DNA of 64,000 nt, from positions 434,001-498,000 of the forward strand of contig NZ_JAILYM010000001.1 of the NCBI RefSeq assembly GCF_020179425.1, read 5' to 3'. The notes under the pieces were generated by a model, which did no database searches, was not told where the DNA came from, and worked only from the letters and a program-made list of their open reading frames with translations. Within the stretch, counting starts at the first letter, position 1. Each line of letters begins with the position of its first letter. The DNA comes from Novosphingobium percolationis (GTDB taxonomy: Bacteria > Pseudomonadota > Alphaproteobacteria > Sphingomonadales > Sphingomonadaceae). Positions 63,881-64,000 of the stretch are shown one piece after another. The position numbers were made by a program, and so were the translations under genes.

Positions 63881-64000
63881 GGGATCGACTCCGAAGTTGA
63901 GGGTTGGTTCGGGTTTTGCTGCGGCCCTACCGTAGCAATCGTCAGCCGTCGAAGGTTAAATTTGCGACGACTTCCGACCTAGATTGGAGCTCATTCGCCG
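63881..64000. other. Upstream region of ilvD to window end
   Basis: About 120 bases with no gene visible inside the window. It should hold the ilvD promoter on the minus strand; the AT-rich TTAAATTTGCG (63956-63966) is the only notable feature. No leader peptide rich in Ile, Leu or Val could be recognised in this short stretch. Confidence 0.4.

Noticed and set aside
62048..63982. 644-residue plus-strand frame opposite ilvD
   Set aside because: Shadow of ilvD with His/Arg-rich sequence.

Overview
The window is a dense, high-GC (about two-thirds G+C by eye), chromosome-type stretch of an alphaproteobacterium, most likely a sphingomonad close to Novosphingobium. The grounds are the ntrY-ntrX-hfq-hflX order, a double-domain Hfq, a C4-type 5-aminolevulinate synthase, a crtY/crtI/crtB carotenoid cluster, a CYP153-like P450 next to flavin monooxygenases, and a carboxyspermidine-type polyamine pathway. 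There is no prophage, plasmid backbone, CRISPR array or rRNA operon, and only one tRNA (Ser-UGA).

Layout. 1-4.6 kb: nitrogen two-component system (NtrY cut by the window edge, NtrX), tandem Hfq, HflX. 4.6-13.5 kb, minus strand: mazG, a newly noticed 59-residue membrane protein, a PhnP-like hydrolase, tatD, metG, holB, tmk, a D,D-carboxypeptidase, an RlpA/SPOR protein and an MltB-type transglycosylase; many of these overlap by 1-4 bases. 13.5-16.2 kb: tRNA-Ser, small envelope and unknown proteins, a 13-base degenerate repeat array, and a Doc/AbrB-type toxin-antitoxin pair. 16.3-18.3 kb: thiC under a TPP riboswitch. 18.4-23.6 kb: CYP153-like P450, FMO-like and Baeyer-Villiger-like monooxygenases, and a DUF2585 membrane protein. 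23.6-29.4 kb: carotenoid operon crtY-crtI-(LOG)-crtB, translationally overlapping a cytochrome b561-like protein and a molybdopterin lipoprotein. 29.4-32.6 kb: two SDR-type reductases and glutathione reductase. 32.6-33.7 kb: an accessory patch with an orphan Imm30-like gene and a frameshifted GIY-YIG gene bracketed by inverted hairpin repeats. 33.7-41.4 kb: pgi, lepB-rnc-era, an SGNH hydrolase, a DUF4239 protein and a GT39-type glycosyltransferase. 41.5-47.3 kb, minus strand: plsY-dprA-unknown-membrane-topA. 47.4-50.6 kb: murI, an MBL protein, hemA. 50.7-56.4 kb, minus strand: polyamine genes (carboxyspermidine dehydrogenase, carboxyspermidine decarboxylase, ornithine/lysine decarboxylase) interrupted by a PD-(D/E)XK-like gene and a serine hydrolase. 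56.6-58.5 kb: btaA-btaB betaine-lipid pair. 58.5-64 kb: a MAPEG protein, an RlmD-type methyltransferase, nnrDE, a lipoprotein and ilvD.

How the genes fit together. Most operons are housekeeping: replication and translation, cell-wall maturation, lipid and membrane supply. The more specialised modules are pigments (phytoene to beta-carotene), alkane/ketone oxidation, polyamine synthesis by the aspartate-semialdehyde route with a structured leader before the decarboxylase, and phosphorus-free betaine lipids. The strongest candidates for new biology are the GIY-YIG cassette at 33.2-33.6 kb, the 13-base repeat array at 14.7 kb, the redox pair fused onto the crt operon, and the nuclease-like gene inserted in the polyamine operon. 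All function calls come from reading motifs by eye; no database search was run.
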